In this document: in pieces, positions 1-8,819 of the stretch | Numbering within the stretch: position 1 is the first letter of the stretch | Layout: every line of letters starts with the position of its first letter | NCBI RefSeq assembly: GCF_900182545.1 | Contig: NZ_FXTJ01000008.1 | Coordinates: 1 to 64,000, forward strand | DNA length: 64,000 nucleotides | Direction of reading: 5' to 3' | Origin: Geodermatophilus aquaeductus | GTDB lineage: Bacteria > Actinomycetota > Actinomycetes > Mycobacteriales > Geodermatophilaceae | Position numbers and translations under genes: made by a program | The notes under the pieces: model-generated | The model's input: the letters and a program-made list of their open reading frames with translations, nothing else | Database searches by the model: none | What the model was told of the DNA's origin: nothing

Positions 1-127
1 CCCGGCGGGCCGTCTGACGGGAGATCTCCCGGTCGGCGGCCTGGACCTCGCCCAGCGGCCCGGACGACAACCCGACCGGCGGCACCGGGGCCGGAGCGGT
101 CAACACGTCGTCCACGCAGTCGATCAT
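1..127 (-). CDS. DUF222/HNH endonuclease-type protein, N-terminus only
   Basis: Only the first 42 codons lie in the window, so the gene is cut by the left edge. The reading frame starts at an ATG (127-125) and its last visible residues (EVQAADREISRQTARR) look like the opening helix of DUF222 proteins, the family that carries a C-terminal HNH nuclease domain and includes the mycobacterial 13E12 repeat proteins. Residues before that are Pro/Val rich and not conserved. A LexA-like palindrome covers the start codon. The DUF222 assignment is by resemblance of a short stretch and the HNH domain itself is not visible. The family is abundant and often multicopy in Geodermatophilaceae and mycobacteria. 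Confidence 0.6.
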   Translation of the reverse strand, partial: MIDCVDDVLTAPAPVPPVGLSSGPLGEVQAADREISRQTARR

Positions 128-135
128 ACGTTCGA
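120..135 (-). promoter_or_regulatory. LexA/SOS-like box over the start codon of the DUF222 gene
   Basis: Read on the minus strand the site is TCGAACGTATGATCGA. It differs at one base from the actinobacterial SOS consensus TCGAAC-N4-GTTCGA, and the ATG of the DUF222 gene lies inside the box. LexA control of 13E12/DUF222 genes is known in mycobacteria, which supports the reading; actual binding is inferred. Confidence 0.5.
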
Positions 136-192
136 GTGCAACGTCGCACAAGCCGGTGACCTGCGAGAACAGGGACGGAGAGGGGCCGCTGA

Positions 193-486
193 TTGAGCAA
201 CAGTGATCCAGGGCACGCCCTCGACGTGACCCCGGACCGAACAGCCGGCGCGGTCGGCACCCTGCTCCTCTCCGGCCGGCCGCGCTCCTGCTGGCCCCGC
301 CGCATGCACCCGGACGCGATCGCCGACGCCCTGCACGCCGTCGAGGCGCACCGCAACCCCGACGAGCTCACCGGCGAGCCGGAGGTGGCGCTGTGCGGCG
401 TCATCGTCGCCGTCTCCGACGAGCCGTGGCCGGAGACGGACACCGGCGGCCTGTGCCCGAGGTGCCGCGACCTCACGGCGGCCTGA
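193..486 (+). CDS. small hypothetical protein with C-terminal CxxC
   Basis: This 97-residue protein starts at TTG 193, placed 7-10 nt after a purine-rich GGGACGGAGAGGGG stretch. No family is recognised. The N-terminal third is low complexity; residues 36-55 could form a helix (HPDAIADALHAVEAHRN), and the C-terminus ends with GLCPRCRDL, preceded by another Cys at LCGV, so a small metal-binding knuckle is possible. It runs divergently from the DUF222 gene, with only 65 bp between them, so the two could share regulatory DNA. Codon-position G+C bias fits a real gene, but an upstream or downstream start cannot be excluded. Confidence 0.5.
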   Translation: MSNSDPGHALDVTPDRTAGAVGTLLLSGRPRSCWPRRMHPDAIADALHAVEAHRNPDELTGEPEVALCGVIVAVSDEPWPETDTGGLCPRCRDLTAA

Positions 487-549
487 GGTCCCGCCGCACC
501 CGTGCGGGCAGTACGCGATGCGATGCTGCACCCGGCGGGAGGAGGGTGC

Positions 550-858
550 ATGGGACCGGGGACGCTGGTCGCGCTGACGATCCCGGGGCTGGCGGTGCTG
601 CTCGTCGGGCTGGCGCTGGTCGAGCGGGTGGCCTCCGGGCTGCGGCGGAGGAGCCCGTTGCACCGGCGGAGGCGCTACGCGGTGTCGGCCGCGGGAACCG
701 ACGTCCTGTCCGGCGCGCTCGAGCCCGGTCGGGTGGTCGACGCCGACGAGCGCAGCGTGAGCGAGGTCCTCCGCGAGGACGAGACCGACGGCGCGCCGCC
801 ACACAGCCGGGTGGACCTCGACGCCGGCGTCGCCCACCTGGTCCTGCCGCAGCGGTGA
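550..858 (+). CDS. DUF6191-like single-pass membrane protein
   Basis: The protein has 102 residues. A strong ribosome-binding site (GGGAGGAGGG) precedes ATG 550, which is preferred over the in-frame GTG/ATG codons further upstream. Residues 5-25 form one hydrophobic segment (LVALTIPGLAVLLVGLALVE), followed by a very basic stretch (RRRSPLHRRRR), so the N-terminus is probably outside and the rest cytoplasmic. The acidic C-terminal half resembles the small actinobacterial DUF6191 family, which has no known function. Its stop overlaps the start of the AraC-type regulator by 4 bp, so the two are translationally coupled. Confidence 0.55.
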   Translation: MGPGTLVALTIPGLAVLLVGLALVERVASGLRRRSPLHRRRRYAVSAAGTDVLSGALEPGRVVDADERSVSEVLREDETDGAPPHSRVDLDAGVAHLVLPQR

Positions 859-1307
859 GCCGGGCCAGCGAGGACTCCAACCGCCGGATGCTGCGGGCCC
901 GCGACGAGATGGACCGCTCCTACGCCGAGCCGCTCGACGTGCCGGCGCTGGCGCGCGTCGCCCACGTGTCCGAGGCGCACTTCATCCGCACCTTCCGCGC
1001 CACCTTCGGTGAGACGCCGCACCGGTACCTGCAGCGCCGCCGGGTGGAGAGGGCGATGTTCCTGCTGCGCAGCACCGACCGCACGGTCACCGACATCTGC
1101 ATGGCCGTCGGGTTCTCCAGCCTCGGCACGTTCAGCCGGGTGTTCGCCGACGTCGTGGGGGAGCCGCCGAGCGTCTACCGGCGGCGCGGCCCGCTCGCGC
1201 CGGTGCCGAGCTGCTTCGGGATGCGCTGGCTGCGCCCCAGCGAGAAGGCGCGCCCCAGCGAGAGGTCAGCAGTTCCGGAGAAGCCCGGCGACCCCGCCCG
1301 CTCCTAG
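855..1307 (+). CDS. AraC-family transcriptional regulator, stand-alone HTH domain
   Basis: A 150-residue DNA-binding protein consisting almost entirely of the AraC/XylS double helix-turn-helix (residues about 15-115: EPLDVPALARVAHVSEAHF, then TDICMAVGFSSLGTFSRVF). There is no N-terminal ligand-binding domain, so it resembles the short SoxS/MarA-like or VOC-partnered regulators. GTG 855 overlaps the previous stop (GTGA). The C-terminal tail is basic and poorly conserved. The VOC-domain gene starts 10 bp downstream; small AraC regulators next to VOC proteins are a frequent actinobacterial pairing, so it probably controls that neighbour. Confidence 0.85.
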   Translation: MSRASEDSNRRMLRARDEMDRSYAEPLDVPALARVAHVSEAHFIRTFRATFGETPHRYLQRRRVERAMFLLRSTDRTVTDICMAVGFSSLGTFSRVFADVVGEPPSVYRRRGPLAPVPSCFGMRWLRPSEKARPSERSAVPEKPGDPARS

Positions 1308-1310
1308 CGT
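1305..1310 (+). promoter_or_regulatory. -10 element TAGCGT for a leaderless VOC mRNA
   Basis: TAGCGT overlaps the AraC stop codon and ends 7 nt before ATG 1318. There is no Shine-Dalgarno sequence before that ATG, so transcription probably begins at the start codon itself. Confidence 0.4.
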
Positions 1311-1317
1311 TCTCCCC

Positions 1318-1740
1318 ATGTTGACCTCCATCTCGATCACCTCCCTCTACGTGCTGGACCAGGACCAGGCGCTGGACTTCTACGTCGGCAAGCTGGGCTT
1401 CGAGGTCCAGACCGACCAGCAGTTCGGGCCGATGCGCTTCCTGACCGTCGCCCTCCCGTCCGACCCCGGCCACGCGGTGCTGCTGGAGCGGCCCGCGCCG
1501 CCGTCGGTGGGCCCGGAGGTCGCCGACCAGGTGCGCGAGCTCGTCACCAAGGGCGCCGGCGGTGGGCACCTGTTCCTCACCACCGACGACGCGCACAAGG
1601 CGCACGCGGAGCTCAAGGAGAAGGGCGTCGACCTGCCCGAGGAGCCGGTCGTTCAGCCCTACGGCATCGACTTCGGCCTCCGGGACCCGTTCGGCAACTC
1701 CGTGCGCATCGCCCAGATGACCCCGTCACCCACGTCCTGA
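1318..1740 (+). CDS. VOC-fold (glyoxalase/bleomycin resistance-like) protein
   Basis: A 140-residue single VOC domain with the paired beta-alpha-beta-beta-beta layout: LYVLDQDQALDFYVGKLGFEV near the N-terminus and the closing strand GIDFGLRDPFGNSVRIAQ near the C-terminus. A Glu in RIAQ-type position is not present, so metal-site residues differ from true glyoxalase I, and the substrate cannot be named. The protein follows the AraC regulator directly. The ATG lies 7 nt after a TAGCGT hexamer and lacks a ribosome-binding site, consistent with leaderless translation. Roles in this fold range from dioxygenases to antibiotic sequestration; none is favoured here. Confidence 0.85.
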   Translation: MLTSISITSLYVLDQDQALDFYVGKLGFEVQTDQQFGPMRFLTVALPSDPGHAVLLERPAPPSVGPEVADQVRELVTKGAGGGHLFLTTDDAHKAHAELKEKGVDLPEEPVVQPYGIDFGLRDPFGNSVRIAQMTPSPTS

Positions 1741-1807
1741 CCGCCCCGAGCGGCCGGACGGCGGTGTCGTCGTCCGGCCGTGGTTGGCCCCCGGTGCGGT
1801 GCGGGTC

Positions 1808-1833
1808 TAGCGTCCGGTGTGACGGTCGTCACG
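1808..1833 (+). promoter_or_regulatory. tct promoter with CRP-type palindrome
   Basis: A TAGCGT -10-like hexamer (1808-1813) is followed by TGTGACGGTCGTCACG (1818-1833), an inverted repeat with TGTGA-N6-TCAC spacing typical of Crp/GlxR/Cmr-type regulators. The palindrome would cover the transcription start, a repressing position. A nearly identical arrangement occurs at 5411-5435. Confidence 0.5.
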
Positions 1834-1850
1834 GCCGAGGGGAGCCGCAG

Positions 1851-2831
1851 GTGCCACTCAGCCGGAGGTCCTTCCTCGCCGGGGCGCTGGCCACGACCGC
1901 CGGCGTGCTGGCCGGGTGTGCCGGCACGGTGGTGCAGGCCGGCGACCTCTCGCGGCTGCGGCTCATGGCCCCGGCCAGCCCCGGCGGCGGCTGGGACACC
2001 ACCGCCCGCGTCTTCCAGCGGGTCGTGCAGACCAGCGGCCTGGCCCGCAACGTGCAGGTCTTCAACGTCGAGGGCGCCGGCGGCACGATCGGCCTGGGCC
2101 AGCTCGCCCGGGAGACCGACGACGCGCTGCTGATGATGATGGGCCTGGTCATGGTGGGCGCCGTCGACACCAACGACTCCGCCACCCGCCTGGCCGACGT
2201 CACCCCGATCGCCCGGCTCATCGGCGAGACCGAGCTCATCGTGGCCCCGGCCGACGCGCCGTACTCCGACATCGCGGGTTTCGTCGAGGCCTGGGCGGCC
2301 GACCCGGCGGGCACCCCGATCGCCGGCGGCTCGGCCGGGGGCACCGACCAGATCCTGGCCGGGCTGCTCGCCCAGGCCGCGGGCATCGACCCCGGGCAGG
2401 TCAACTACATCGCCTACTCCGGCGGCGGCGAGTCGCTCGCGGCCCTGCTCGGCAACCAGGTCGCCGCCGGCATCTCGGGCACCGCCGACTACGGCGAGCA
2501 GGTCCGCACCGGCGACCTGGTGGGCCTGGCCGTGTCCACGGCGGAGCGCTCCGACCAGGTGCCCGACGTGCCGACGCTGGTCGAGTCCGGGTTCGACGTC
2601 GAGGTCGACAACTGGCGTGGGCTCATGGCCCGCCCGGGCATGTCCGACCAGGCGCGCGAGGACCTCACCGCGCTCGTCGTCGACGTCCACGACAGCGACG
2701 AGTGGGCCGAGGCGCTGGAGACGAACGGCTGGAGCGACCTGCTGCTGGCCGGCGAGGAGTACGGCGAGTTCCTCGTCGAGGAGGAGCAGCGGGTGCTGGC
2801 GATCCTGCGCGAGATCGGCCTGGTGCAGTGA
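1851..2831 (+). CDS. tctC: tripartite tricarboxylate transporter substrate-binding lipoprotein TctC
   Basis: A 326-residue extracytoplasmic binding protein of the Bug/TctC family, which delivers carboxylates such as citrate or related acids to TctAB. GTG 1851 follows GAGGGGAG and gives an N-terminus with a twin-arginine motif (SRRSFLAG) and a lipobox (VLAGC, Cys near residue 23), so export by Tat with lipid anchoring is likely. Family features are the first strand plus GG loop ([16 protein letters not shown]) and the [14 protein letters not shown] loop that contacts the carboxylate. It is first in a tctC-tctB-tctA-usp operon, and its stop overlaps tctB by 4 bp. The substrate is not predictable, since the family has many paralogues. 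Confidence 0.9.
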   Translation: MPLSRRSFLAGALATTAGVLAGCAGTVVQAGDLSRLRLMAPASPGGGWDTTARVFQRVVQTSGLARNVQVFNVEGAGGTIGLGQLARETDDALLMMMGLVMVGAVDTNDSATRLADVTPIARLIGETELIVAPADAPYSDIAGFVEAWAADPAGTPIAGGSAGGTDQILAGLLAQAAGIDPGQVNYIAYSGGGESLAALLGNQVAAGISGTADYGEQVRTGDLVGLAVSTAERSDQVPDVPTLVESGFDVEVDNWRGLMARPGMSDQAREDLTALVVDVHDSDEWAEALETNGWSDLLLAGEEYGEFLVEEEQRVLAILREIGLVQ

Positions 2832-3412
2832 GCGTGTCGCCCGACCCGGACGTCTCCACCCGGGACGCCACCGGGGCACACGCCTCGGCCGGCGGACGCC
2901 CGCCCGCGCCGCCGCGCACCGGCGTCAGCCGCGGCGAGCTGGCGATGACCGTGCTGCTCGGCGTCCTCGGCGTCTACCTGCTCCTCGACGCCGCCAACAT
3001 CGCCATCCCGGGCTCGTCGAACACCATCGGCCCGCGCTTCTTCCCCTACCTCATCGGCGGCGTCGTGCTGGCCACCGCGCTGGCGCTGGGCTTCCGCGTG
3101 CTGCGGGGCGACCGCGGGCCCGCCGACGAGAGCGAGGACGTCGACCCCGACGCCCCGACGTCGTGGGTCGCCGTCGGGACCATCGCGGCCGCGTTCCTCG
3201 GGCAGGCGCTGCTCATCAACGTCGTCGGCTGGCCGCTGGCGGTCACGCTGATGTTCGCGGTGGTCGCCTGGTCCCTCGGCGCCCGCGGCGTGGTGCGGCC
3301 GCTCCTGGCCGGCGGCGTGCTGGCGGTCGTCGTGTGGATCGTCTTCGTCAAGGGCCTCGGCGTCGCCCTGCCCGGCGGCGTCCTCCTCGAGCTCGCCACG
3401 AGCTGGTTCTGA
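2828..3412 (+). CDS. tctB: tripartite tricarboxylate transporter small membrane subunit TctB
   Basis: A 194-residue protein with about four transmembrane segments (residues about 38-56, 70-90, 108-150 and 160-180), the size and topology of TctB. The N-terminal 35 residues are Pro/Ala rich and cytoplasmic. The motif [11 protein letters not shown] after the first helix is typical of the family. GTG 2828 overlaps the tctC stop, and the TGA is fused with the tctA ATG (TGATG), so all three subunits are translationally coupled. TctB pairs with TctA in the membrane, but its separate role is not well defined. Confidence 0.85.
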   Translation: MSVSPDPDVSTRDATGAHASAGGRPPAPPRTGVSRGELAMTVLLGVLGVYLLLDAANIAIPGSSNTIGPRFFPYLIGGVVLATALALGFRVLRGDRGPADESEDVDPDAPTSWVAVGTIAAAFLGQALLINVVGWPLAVTLMFAVVAWSLGARGVVRPLLAGGVLAVVVWIVFVKGLGVALPGGVLLELATSWF

Positions 3413-4980
3413 TGGGCGCCCTGTCCGACCTCCTCGGCGGGTTCGCCGACGCGCTCACCCCGGTCAACCTGCTCTTCGCGCTGCTCGGCGTCGTCCTCGG
3501 GACCGCCGTCGGCGTGCTGCCGGGCATCGGCCCGGCCATGACCGTCGCGCTGCTGCTGCCGGTCACCTACACGCTCGAGCCGACGACGGCGTTCATCATG
3601 TTCGCCGGCATCTACTACGGCGGCATGTACGGCGGGTCGACGACGTCGATCCTGCTCAACACCCCCGGCGAGTCCAGCTCGATCATGACCGCGCTCGAGG
3701 GCAACCTGATGGCCAAGTCCGGCCGCGGGGCCGCGGCGCTGGCCACCGCGGCGATCGGCTCCTTCGTCGCCGGCACCATCGCCACCCTCCTCCTCGCGCT
3801 GGTCGCTCCGGTCGTCGTCGACCTGGCGATCGGCATCACGCCCGCCGACTACTTCGCCCTCGCCGTCCTGGCGTTCGTCGCGGTCGCCACCGTGCTGGGC
3901 GCCTCGCCGCTGCGCGGGCTGGCCTCCCTCGGGGTGGGCCTCTACCTCGGGCTGGTCGGCACCGACGTGCTCACCGGGCAGGAGCGGTTCACCGTCGGCG
4001 TCCCGCAGCTCTCCGACGGCATCGACGTCGTCGTGGTCGCCGTCGGGCTGTTCGCCGTGGGGGAGACGCTCTACGTCGCGTCCCGGCTGCGCCGCGGGCC
4101 CGTCGAGGTGATGGCGGCGTCCGGGTCGTACCTGACCCGCGCCGACCTGCGCCGGTCCTGGAAGCCCTGGCTGCGCGGCACCGCGCTCGGCTTCCCGCTC
4201 GGCGCGCTGCCGGCCGGCGGCGCGGAGATCCCGACGTTCCTGTCCTACGCGGCCGAGCGGAAGCTGACCAAGCACCCGGAGGAGTTCGGCCGGGGCGCCA
4301 TCGAGGGCGTCGCCGGGCCGGAGGCGGCCAACAACGCGGCCGCCGCGGGCGTGCTCGTCCCGCTGCTCACGCTGGGCCTGCCCACCTCGGCCACCGCGGC
4401 GATCATCCTGGCCGCCTTCCAGGGCTACGGCATCCAGCCCGGCCCGACGCTGCTGTCCACCGAGTCGTCCCTGGTCTGGACGCTGATCGCCTCGCTGCTC
4501 ATCGGCAACTTCATGCTGCTGGTGCTGAACCTGCCCCTGGCCGGGGTGTGGGTGAAGCTGCTGCGCATCCCGCGGCCCTACCTGTACGCGGGCATCCTGC
4601 TGTTCGCCTCGCTCGGCTGCTACGCCGTCAACGCCGACCCGCTCGACCTGGTCCTGCTGCTCGTCATCGGCCTGCTCGGCTTCGCGATGCGCCGCTACGG
4701 CTGGCCGGTGGCCCCGGCGGTCATCGGCCTCATCCTGGGCCCGGTGGCCGAGACCAACCTGCGGCGCGCGCTGGCCATCAGCAGCGGCGACCTCGGCGTG
4801 CTGGTCGACACCTGGTTCAGCCGCATCGTGCTCGCGCTGGCCGTCCTCGCACTGGTGCTGCCGGTGGTGCTCCGGGCGGTGCGGGGACGGCGGGCGACGC
4901 CGGAGGAACTGCAGGCAGGGGAGGGGTTGCGGCACCGGGAGACCGTCGGCGCCCCGCCCGCGGACGAGGAGGAACGGTGA
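3412..4980 (+). CDS. tctA: tripartite tricarboxylate transporter large permease TctA
   Basis: A 522-residue polytopic permease of usual family length. The two conserved signature loops are present: [20 protein letters not shown] near residues 35-55 and the second-half repeat [17 protein letters not shown] near 265-285, together with [20 protein letters not shown]. These define TctA and form the channel for carboxylate uptake driven by ion gradients. The C-terminal 40 residues are a charged cytoplasmic tail. Its ATG overlaps the tctB stop by one base, and its stop overlaps the universal-stress-protein start by 4 bp. Confidence 0.92.
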   Translation: MGALSDLLGGFADALTPVNLLFALLGVVLGTAVGVLPGIGPAMTVALLLPVTYTLEPTTAFIMFAGIYYGGMYGGSTTSILLNTPGESSSIMTALEGNLMAKSGRGAAALATAAIGSFVAGTIATLLLALVAPVVVDLAIGITPADYFALAVLAFVAVATVLGASPLRGLASLGVGLYLGLVGTDVLTGQERFTVGVPQLSDGIDVVVVAVGLFAVGETLYVASRLRRGPVEVMAASGSYLTRADLRRSWKPWLRGTALGFPLGALPAGGAEIPTFLSYAAERKLTKHPEEFGRGAIEGVAGPEAANNAAAAGVLVPLLTLGLPTSATAAIILAAFQGYGIQPGPTLLSTESSLVWTLIASLLIGNFMLLVLNLPLAGVWVKLLRIPRPYLYAGILLFASLGCYAVNADPLDLVLLLVIGLLGFAMRRYGWPVAPAVIGLILGPVAETNLRRALAISSGDLGVLVDTWFSRIVLALAVLALVLPVVLRAVRGRRATPEELQAGEGLRHRETVGAPPADEEER

Positions 4981-5390
4981 GCCGGCAGCCGGTGGTCGTC
5001 GTCGGGCACGTGCCCACACCGCGCGGGCGGGCCGCCCTCGAGCACGGCGTGGAGGAGGCGCACCGCCGCGGCGCCCGGCTGGTGGTGGTCAACAGCAGCC
5101 GCGGCGACGCGCTGGTCGACGAGGAGTACCTGCAGGGCGACCCGCTGCGTCGGCTCCAGGACGAGCTGACCGTGTCCGGGCTGCCCTTCGAGCTGCGCCG
5201 CCCGATCGGCCGCGACGTCGCCGAGGAGCTCGCCGATGCCGTCTCCGAGACCGGCGCCGACCTGCTCGTCATCGGCCTGCGCCGGCGCTCCGCCGTGGGG
5301 AAGCTGCTCATGGGCAGCGCCGCCCAGCGGATCCTGCTGACCGTCGAGTGCCCGATCCTCACGGTGAAGGGCCCGCCCCGCCCCACTTGA
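4977..5390 (+). CDS. universal stress protein (UspA family)
   Basis: A 137-residue single Usp domain. The nucleotide-binding loop near residues 100-115 reads [15 protein letters not shown]: the G-x2-[G]-x9-G-S spacing is kept but the second glycine is Arg, a substitution also common among actinobacterial Usp proteins, so ATP binding is likely but not certain. The final strand (CPILTVKG) is typical. It is translationally coupled to tctA through a GTGA overlap, so it is made stoichiometrically with the transporter and may regulate it; that link is inference. Confidence 0.88.
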   Translation: MSRQPVVVVGHVPTPRGRAALEHGVEEAHRRGARLVVVNSSRGDALVDEEYLQGDPLRRLQDELTVSGLPFELRRPIGRDVAEELADAVSETGADLLVIGLRRRSAVGKLLMGSAAQRILLTVECPILTVKGPPRPT

Positions 5391-5410
5391 GTCCGGGGCG
5401 TCACTGCGCT

Positions 5411-5435
5411 TATCGTCTCTGTGACGGACGTCACG
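5411..5435 (+). promoter_or_regulatory. promoter with second CRP-type palindrome
   Basis: TATCGT (5411-5416) is followed by TGTGACGGACGTCACG (5420-5435). The hexamer-to-palindrome distance and 15 of the 16 palindrome bases match the site before tctC. It precedes the small membrane protein at 5479. Confidence 0.5.
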
Positions 5436-5478
5436 CTCCCGGTTCGGCGTGGCGGGGTCCTCGATGGAGGAGACGCCC

Positions 5479-5760
5479 ATGAGCGCGCTCACGCCCGACT
5501 GCGATCCCGACCTGTCCAACTGCGGATCACCGGTGACCGGCCCGCGGATCCGGTCGACCGTGGTCCTGGCCGCGCTCGTGACGGTGGCCGCCCTCACCGT
5601 CACCGGTGAGCTCGCCGTGCCCGGGGCCGTGGCGTTCCTCGCCGGCGGCGTCGGGCTGGTCGCGGCGCTCGTGCTCGGCGCGCGCACCGTCCGCCTGGGC
5701 CAGCGCGCCGTCGCCGCGGTGCACCTGCCCGCGCTGCACCGCTCGCACCCCGTGGGCTGA
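5479..5760 (+). CDS. small two-helix membrane protein, unknown function
   Basis: The protein has 93 residues. ATG 5479 follows GGAGGAGA at good spacing. Residues 1-30 are polar, with two Cys ([11 protein letters not shown]), then come two hydrophobic helices (about 32-52 and 57-77) joined by a tight turn, and a basic His-containing tail ([12 protein letters not shown]). No family is recognised. A CRP-type palindrome lies over its predicted transcription start, matching the one before tctC, so it may be co-regulated with the transporter operon. The paired Cys could be redox active or bind metal, but nothing in the sequence proves it. Confidence 0.6.
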   Translation: MSALTPDCDPDLSNCGSPVTGPRIRSTVVLAALVTVAALTVTGELAVPGAVAFLAGGVGLVAALVLGARTVRLGQRAVAAVHLPALHRSHPVG

Positions 5761-5838
5761 GCCCAGGGCCCGCGCTGCGGCGGGCTGGGCGGGACGGCAG
5801 GCTGACCTCCGACGACGACGTCCGAGGAGGCCAGCCCC

Positions 5839-6747
5839 ATGACCGACCCCAGCTTCACGACCGCTGCCGACGGTGCCCGCCTGGCCGAGCGCCGCTGGGC
5901 GCCCGACGGCGAGGTGCGCGCGACGATCCAGCTGGTGCACGGGCTCTCGGAGCACGCCGGCCGCTACGGGCGCCTCGCCGCGGCCCTCACCGCCCGCGGG
6001 TTCGCCGTCGCCGCCCTCGACCAGCGCGGGCACGGGCTGACCGCGGAGTCCACCGGCGGCGGCCGCTTCGGCGACGGCGCCACGAGCGCGCACGTCCTCG
6101 ACGACGTCCGCGACCTCGGGCAGCGCCTGGCCGACGAGCACCCCGGCGTCCCGCGGTTCCTGCTCGGCCACTCGCTGGGCTCGGCGGTGGCACTGGCCTC
6201 GGCCGAGCGCGACGGCGCCGGCCTCGCCGGGCTGGTGCTCTCCGGGCCGATCGGCGTCGCCCCGCACATGGCCGACGCCGTGCCGCAGCTGGAGGCCGCG
6301 GTCGCCGCCGGGGCGGGCGACCAGCCGATGGACGCCCTCAGCACCTTCAACACCGCCTTCGAGCCCGCCCGCACCCCGCACGACTGGCTCTCCCGCGACG
6401 AGGCCGAGGTCGACGCCTACGTCGCCGACCCGCTGTGCGGCGACGACGTCCCGCCCACGTACGGCTACGGCGCCGGGATGTTCGCCCTGGTCGCCGGCTG
6501 CGCGACGCCGGAGGCCGTGGCGGACCTGCCCGGCGGGCTGCCGGTGCTGCTGCTGTCCGGGCAGCGCGACCCGGTGGGCGGCGAGGACGCCGCGCAGGTG
6601 ACGGCGCTCGCGGACCTCATGCGCGCCCGCGGCCTCGAGGTGGAGCAGCACGTGTACCCCGACGCCCGGCACGAGGTCTTCAACGAGACCAACCGCGACG
6701 AGGTGACCGCCGACCTGCTGTCGTGGCTGGAGGCACGCCTGCCCTGA
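5839..6747 (+). CDS. alpha/beta hydrolase, monoacylglycerol lipase/lysophospholipase type
   Basis: A 302-residue serine hydrolase. The nucleophile elbow is GHSLG (Ser near residue 113) and the oxyanion region is [11 protein letters not shown] near residue 33. The DQRGHG motif is typical of the Hydrolase_4/monoglyceride lipase group, the acid residue is probably in GQRDPVG and the catalytic His in [11 protein letters not shown] near residue 278. There is no signal peptide, so it acts in the cytoplasm or at the membrane face. ATG 5839 is preceded by GAGGAGG at 11 nt. Likely substrates are acylglycerols or lysophospholipids, but specificity is inferred from the family only. Confidence 0.88.
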   Translation: MTDPSFTTAADGARLAERRWAPDGEVRATIQLVHGLSEHAGRYGRLAAALTARGFAVAALDQRGHGLTAESTGGGRFGDGATSAHVLDDVRDLGQRLADEHPGVPRFLLGHSLGSAVALASAERDGAGLAGLVLSGPIGVAPHMADAVPQLEAAVAAGAGDQPMDALSTFNTAFEPARTPHDWLSRDEAEVDAYVADPLCGDDVPPTYGYGAGMFALVAGCATPEAVADLPGGLPVLLLSGQRDPVGGEDAAQVTALADLMRARGLEVEQHVYPDARHEVFNETNRDEVTADLLSWLEARLP

Positions 6748-6791
6748 ATGACAGCAGTGGAGTTCCCCGGCAGATCGTCGGCGGTCCCACC

Positions 6792-6797
6792 TACTGT
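6792..6797 (+). promoter_or_regulatory. -10 element TACTGT for uvrC, leaderless
   Basis: TACTGT ends 6 nt before GTG 6804. This spacing implies transcription starting at the start codon. A GGAGGG stretch also lies between, so initiation from an upstream promoter is possible as well. Confidence 0.4.
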
Positions 6798-6803
6798 GGA
6801 GGG

Positions 6804-8819
6804 GTGCCCGACCCGTCCACGTACCGCCCGGCGGTCGGGAGCATCCCCGAGAGCCCGGGCGTCTACAAGTTCCGCGACCCCAACGGCCGGGTCGTCTACG
6901 TCGGCAAGGCCAAGAGCCTGCGCCAGCGGCTGAACAGCTACTTCGCCGACGTCGCCGGCCTGCACCCGCGCACCCGCCAGATGGTGACGACGGCGGCGAG
7001 CGTCGAGTGGACCGTCGTCGGCACCGAGGTCGAGGCCCTCCAGCTCGAGTACAACTGGATCAAGGAGTTCGACCCGCGGTTCAACGTCCGCTACCGCGAC
7101 GACAAGAGCTACCCGAGCCTGGCGGTGACCCTCAACGAGGAGTACCCGCGGCTGCAGGTGATGCGCGGGCCGAAGAAGAAGGGCGTCCGCTACTTCGGCC
7201 CCTACGCCCACGCCTGGGCCATCCGCGAGACGCTCGACACGCTCACCCGCGTCTTCCCCGCCCGCACCTGCTCCAACGGCGTCTTCAAGCGCGCCGGGCA
7301 GATCGGCCGGCCCTGCCTGCTCGGCTACATCGGCAAGTGCGCCGCGCCGTGCGTCGGCCGGGTCAGCGCCGAGGAGCACCGGGCGATCGTCGACGACTTC
7401 TGCGACTTCATGGCCGGCCGCACCGACCTCATGGTCAGGCGGCTGGAGCGGGAGATGGCCGAGGCCGCCGAGGCGATGGAGTACGAGAAGGCCGCGCGGC
7501 TGCGCGACGACCTCGGGGCGCTCAAGCGGGCCATGGAGAAGCAGGCCGTCGTCCTCGGCGACGGCACCGACGCCGACGTCGTCGCCTTCGCCCAGGACGA
7601 GCTGGAGGCCGCCGTCCAGGTCTTCCACGTGCGCGGCGGCCGGGTCCGCGGCCAGCGCGGCTGGATCATCGACAAGGTCGAGGAGGTCACCACCGGCGAG
7701 CTGGTGGAGCAGTTCCTCCTGCAGGTCTACGGCGGCGTCGACGAGGCCACCGGCGCCACCGAGGCCGGCGAGGCGGTGCCCCGGGAGGTGCTCGTCCCCG
7801 AGCTCCCCGACGACGCCGACGTCTACGAGGAGCTGCTCAGCGAGCTGCGCGGCTCCCGGGTGTCGCTGCGCGTCCCGCAGCGCGGCGACAAGCGCAGCCT
7901 CATGGAGACCGTCGAGCGCAACGCCAAGGAGTCCTTCGCCCGGCACCGGGTCAAGCGCTCCAGCGACCTCACCGCGCGCTCGCTGGCGCTGTCGGAGCTG
8001 CAGGAGGCCCTCGAGCTGCCCGAGGCGCCGCTGCGCATCGAGTGCATCGACATCAGCCACGTACAGCAGACCAACGTCGTCGCCTCGATGGTCGTGTTCG
8101 AGGACGGCCTGGCGAAGAAGTCGGACTACCGGCGCTTCTCGGTGCACGAGGGCACCGACGACACCGCGGCCATGGCCGAGGTGGTCCGCCGCCGCTTCGC
8201 CCGCCACCTCAAGGAGGAGGCCGACCGGCGCGACGAGCAGGGCATCGCGGCCGAGGAGGGCCGGCCGCGCCGGTTCGCCTACCCGCCGAACCTGCTGGTC
8301 GTCGACGGCGGCGCCCCGCAGGTGGCCGCGGCGGCGCGCTCGCTGGACGAGCTCGGCGTCGTCGACGTCGCCGTCTGCGGGCTGGCCAAGCGCATGGAGG
8401 AGGTGTGGCTGCCGGGGGAGAGCGACCCGGTGATCCTGCCGCGCACCTCCGAGGCGCTGTACCTGCTGCAGCGGGTGCGCGACGAGGCGCACCGGTTCGC
8501 GATCACCTACCACCGGCAGAAGCGGTCGGTCAGCATGCTGGTCTCCCTGTTGGACGACGTCCCCGGTCTCGGGGAGACGCGGCGGAAGGCGCTGATGAAG
8601 CAGTTCGGGTCCCTCAAGCGGCTGCGGGCGGCCTCGGTCGAGGAGCTCATGGCCGTCCCCGGCATCGGCCGGCGGACCGCCGAGGCGGTGCTCGCAGCCG
8701 TCGCCGAGCCGGCGGCGGAGACGGCGGAGTCCACGACGGCCCCCAGCGGACCGGCCGAGCGGGGCACGCCCCGCGCCGCGGCCGGGGACACCGCCGAGGT
8801 CGGCCGGGTCGCCTCGTGA
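6804..8819 (+). CDS. uvrC: excinuclease ABC subunit C (UvrC)
   Basis: UvrC makes the dual incisions in nucleotide excision repair after UvrA and UvrB have marked a lesion. The 671-residue protein has all domains in order: GIY-YIG nuclease (about residues 12-95, SPGVYKFRD and [12 protein letters not shown]) for the 3' cut, the UVR helical hairpin (about 205-240) that contacts UvrB, the RNase H-like endonuclease (about 390-540, [10 protein letters not shown] and [11 protein letters not shown]) for the 5' cut, and tandem helix-hairpin-helix motifs (about 580-635, [12 protein letters not shown] and [12 protein letters not shown]). GTG 6804 starts the protein directly before the GIY-YIG domain. 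Its stop overlaps rapZ by 4 bp. Confidence 0.96.
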   Translation: MPDPSTYRPAVGSIPESPGVYKFRDPNGRVVYVGKAKSLRQRLNSYFADVAGLHPRTRQMVTTAASVEWTVVGTEVEALQLEYNWIKEFDPRFNVRYRDDKSYPSLAVTLNEEYPRLQVMRGPKKKGVRYFGPYAHAWAIRETLDTLTRVFPARTCSNGVFKRAGQIGRPCLLGYIGKCAAPCVGRVSAEEHRAIVDDFCDFMAGRTDLMVRRLEREMAEAAEAMEYEKAARLRDDLGALKRAMEKQAVVLGDGTDADVVAFAQDELEAAVQVFHVRGGRVRGQRGWIIDKVEEVTTGELVEQFLLQVYGGVDEATGATEAGEAVPREVLVPELPDDADVYEELLSELRGSRVSLRVPQRGDKRSLMETVERNAKESFARHRVKRSSDLTARSLALSELQEALELPEAPLRIECIDISHVQQTNVVASMVVFEDGLAKKSDYRRFSVHEGTDDTAAMAEVVRRRFARHLKEEADRRDEQGIAAEEGRPRRFAYPPNLLVVDGGAPQVAAAARSLDELGVVDVAVCGLAKRMEEVWLPGESDPVILPRTSEALYLLQRVRDEAHRFAITYHRQKRSVSMLVSLLDDVPGLGETRRKALMKQFGSLKRLRAASVEELMAVPGIGRRTAEAVLAAVAEPAAETAESTTAPSGPAERGTPRAAAGDTAEVGRVAS

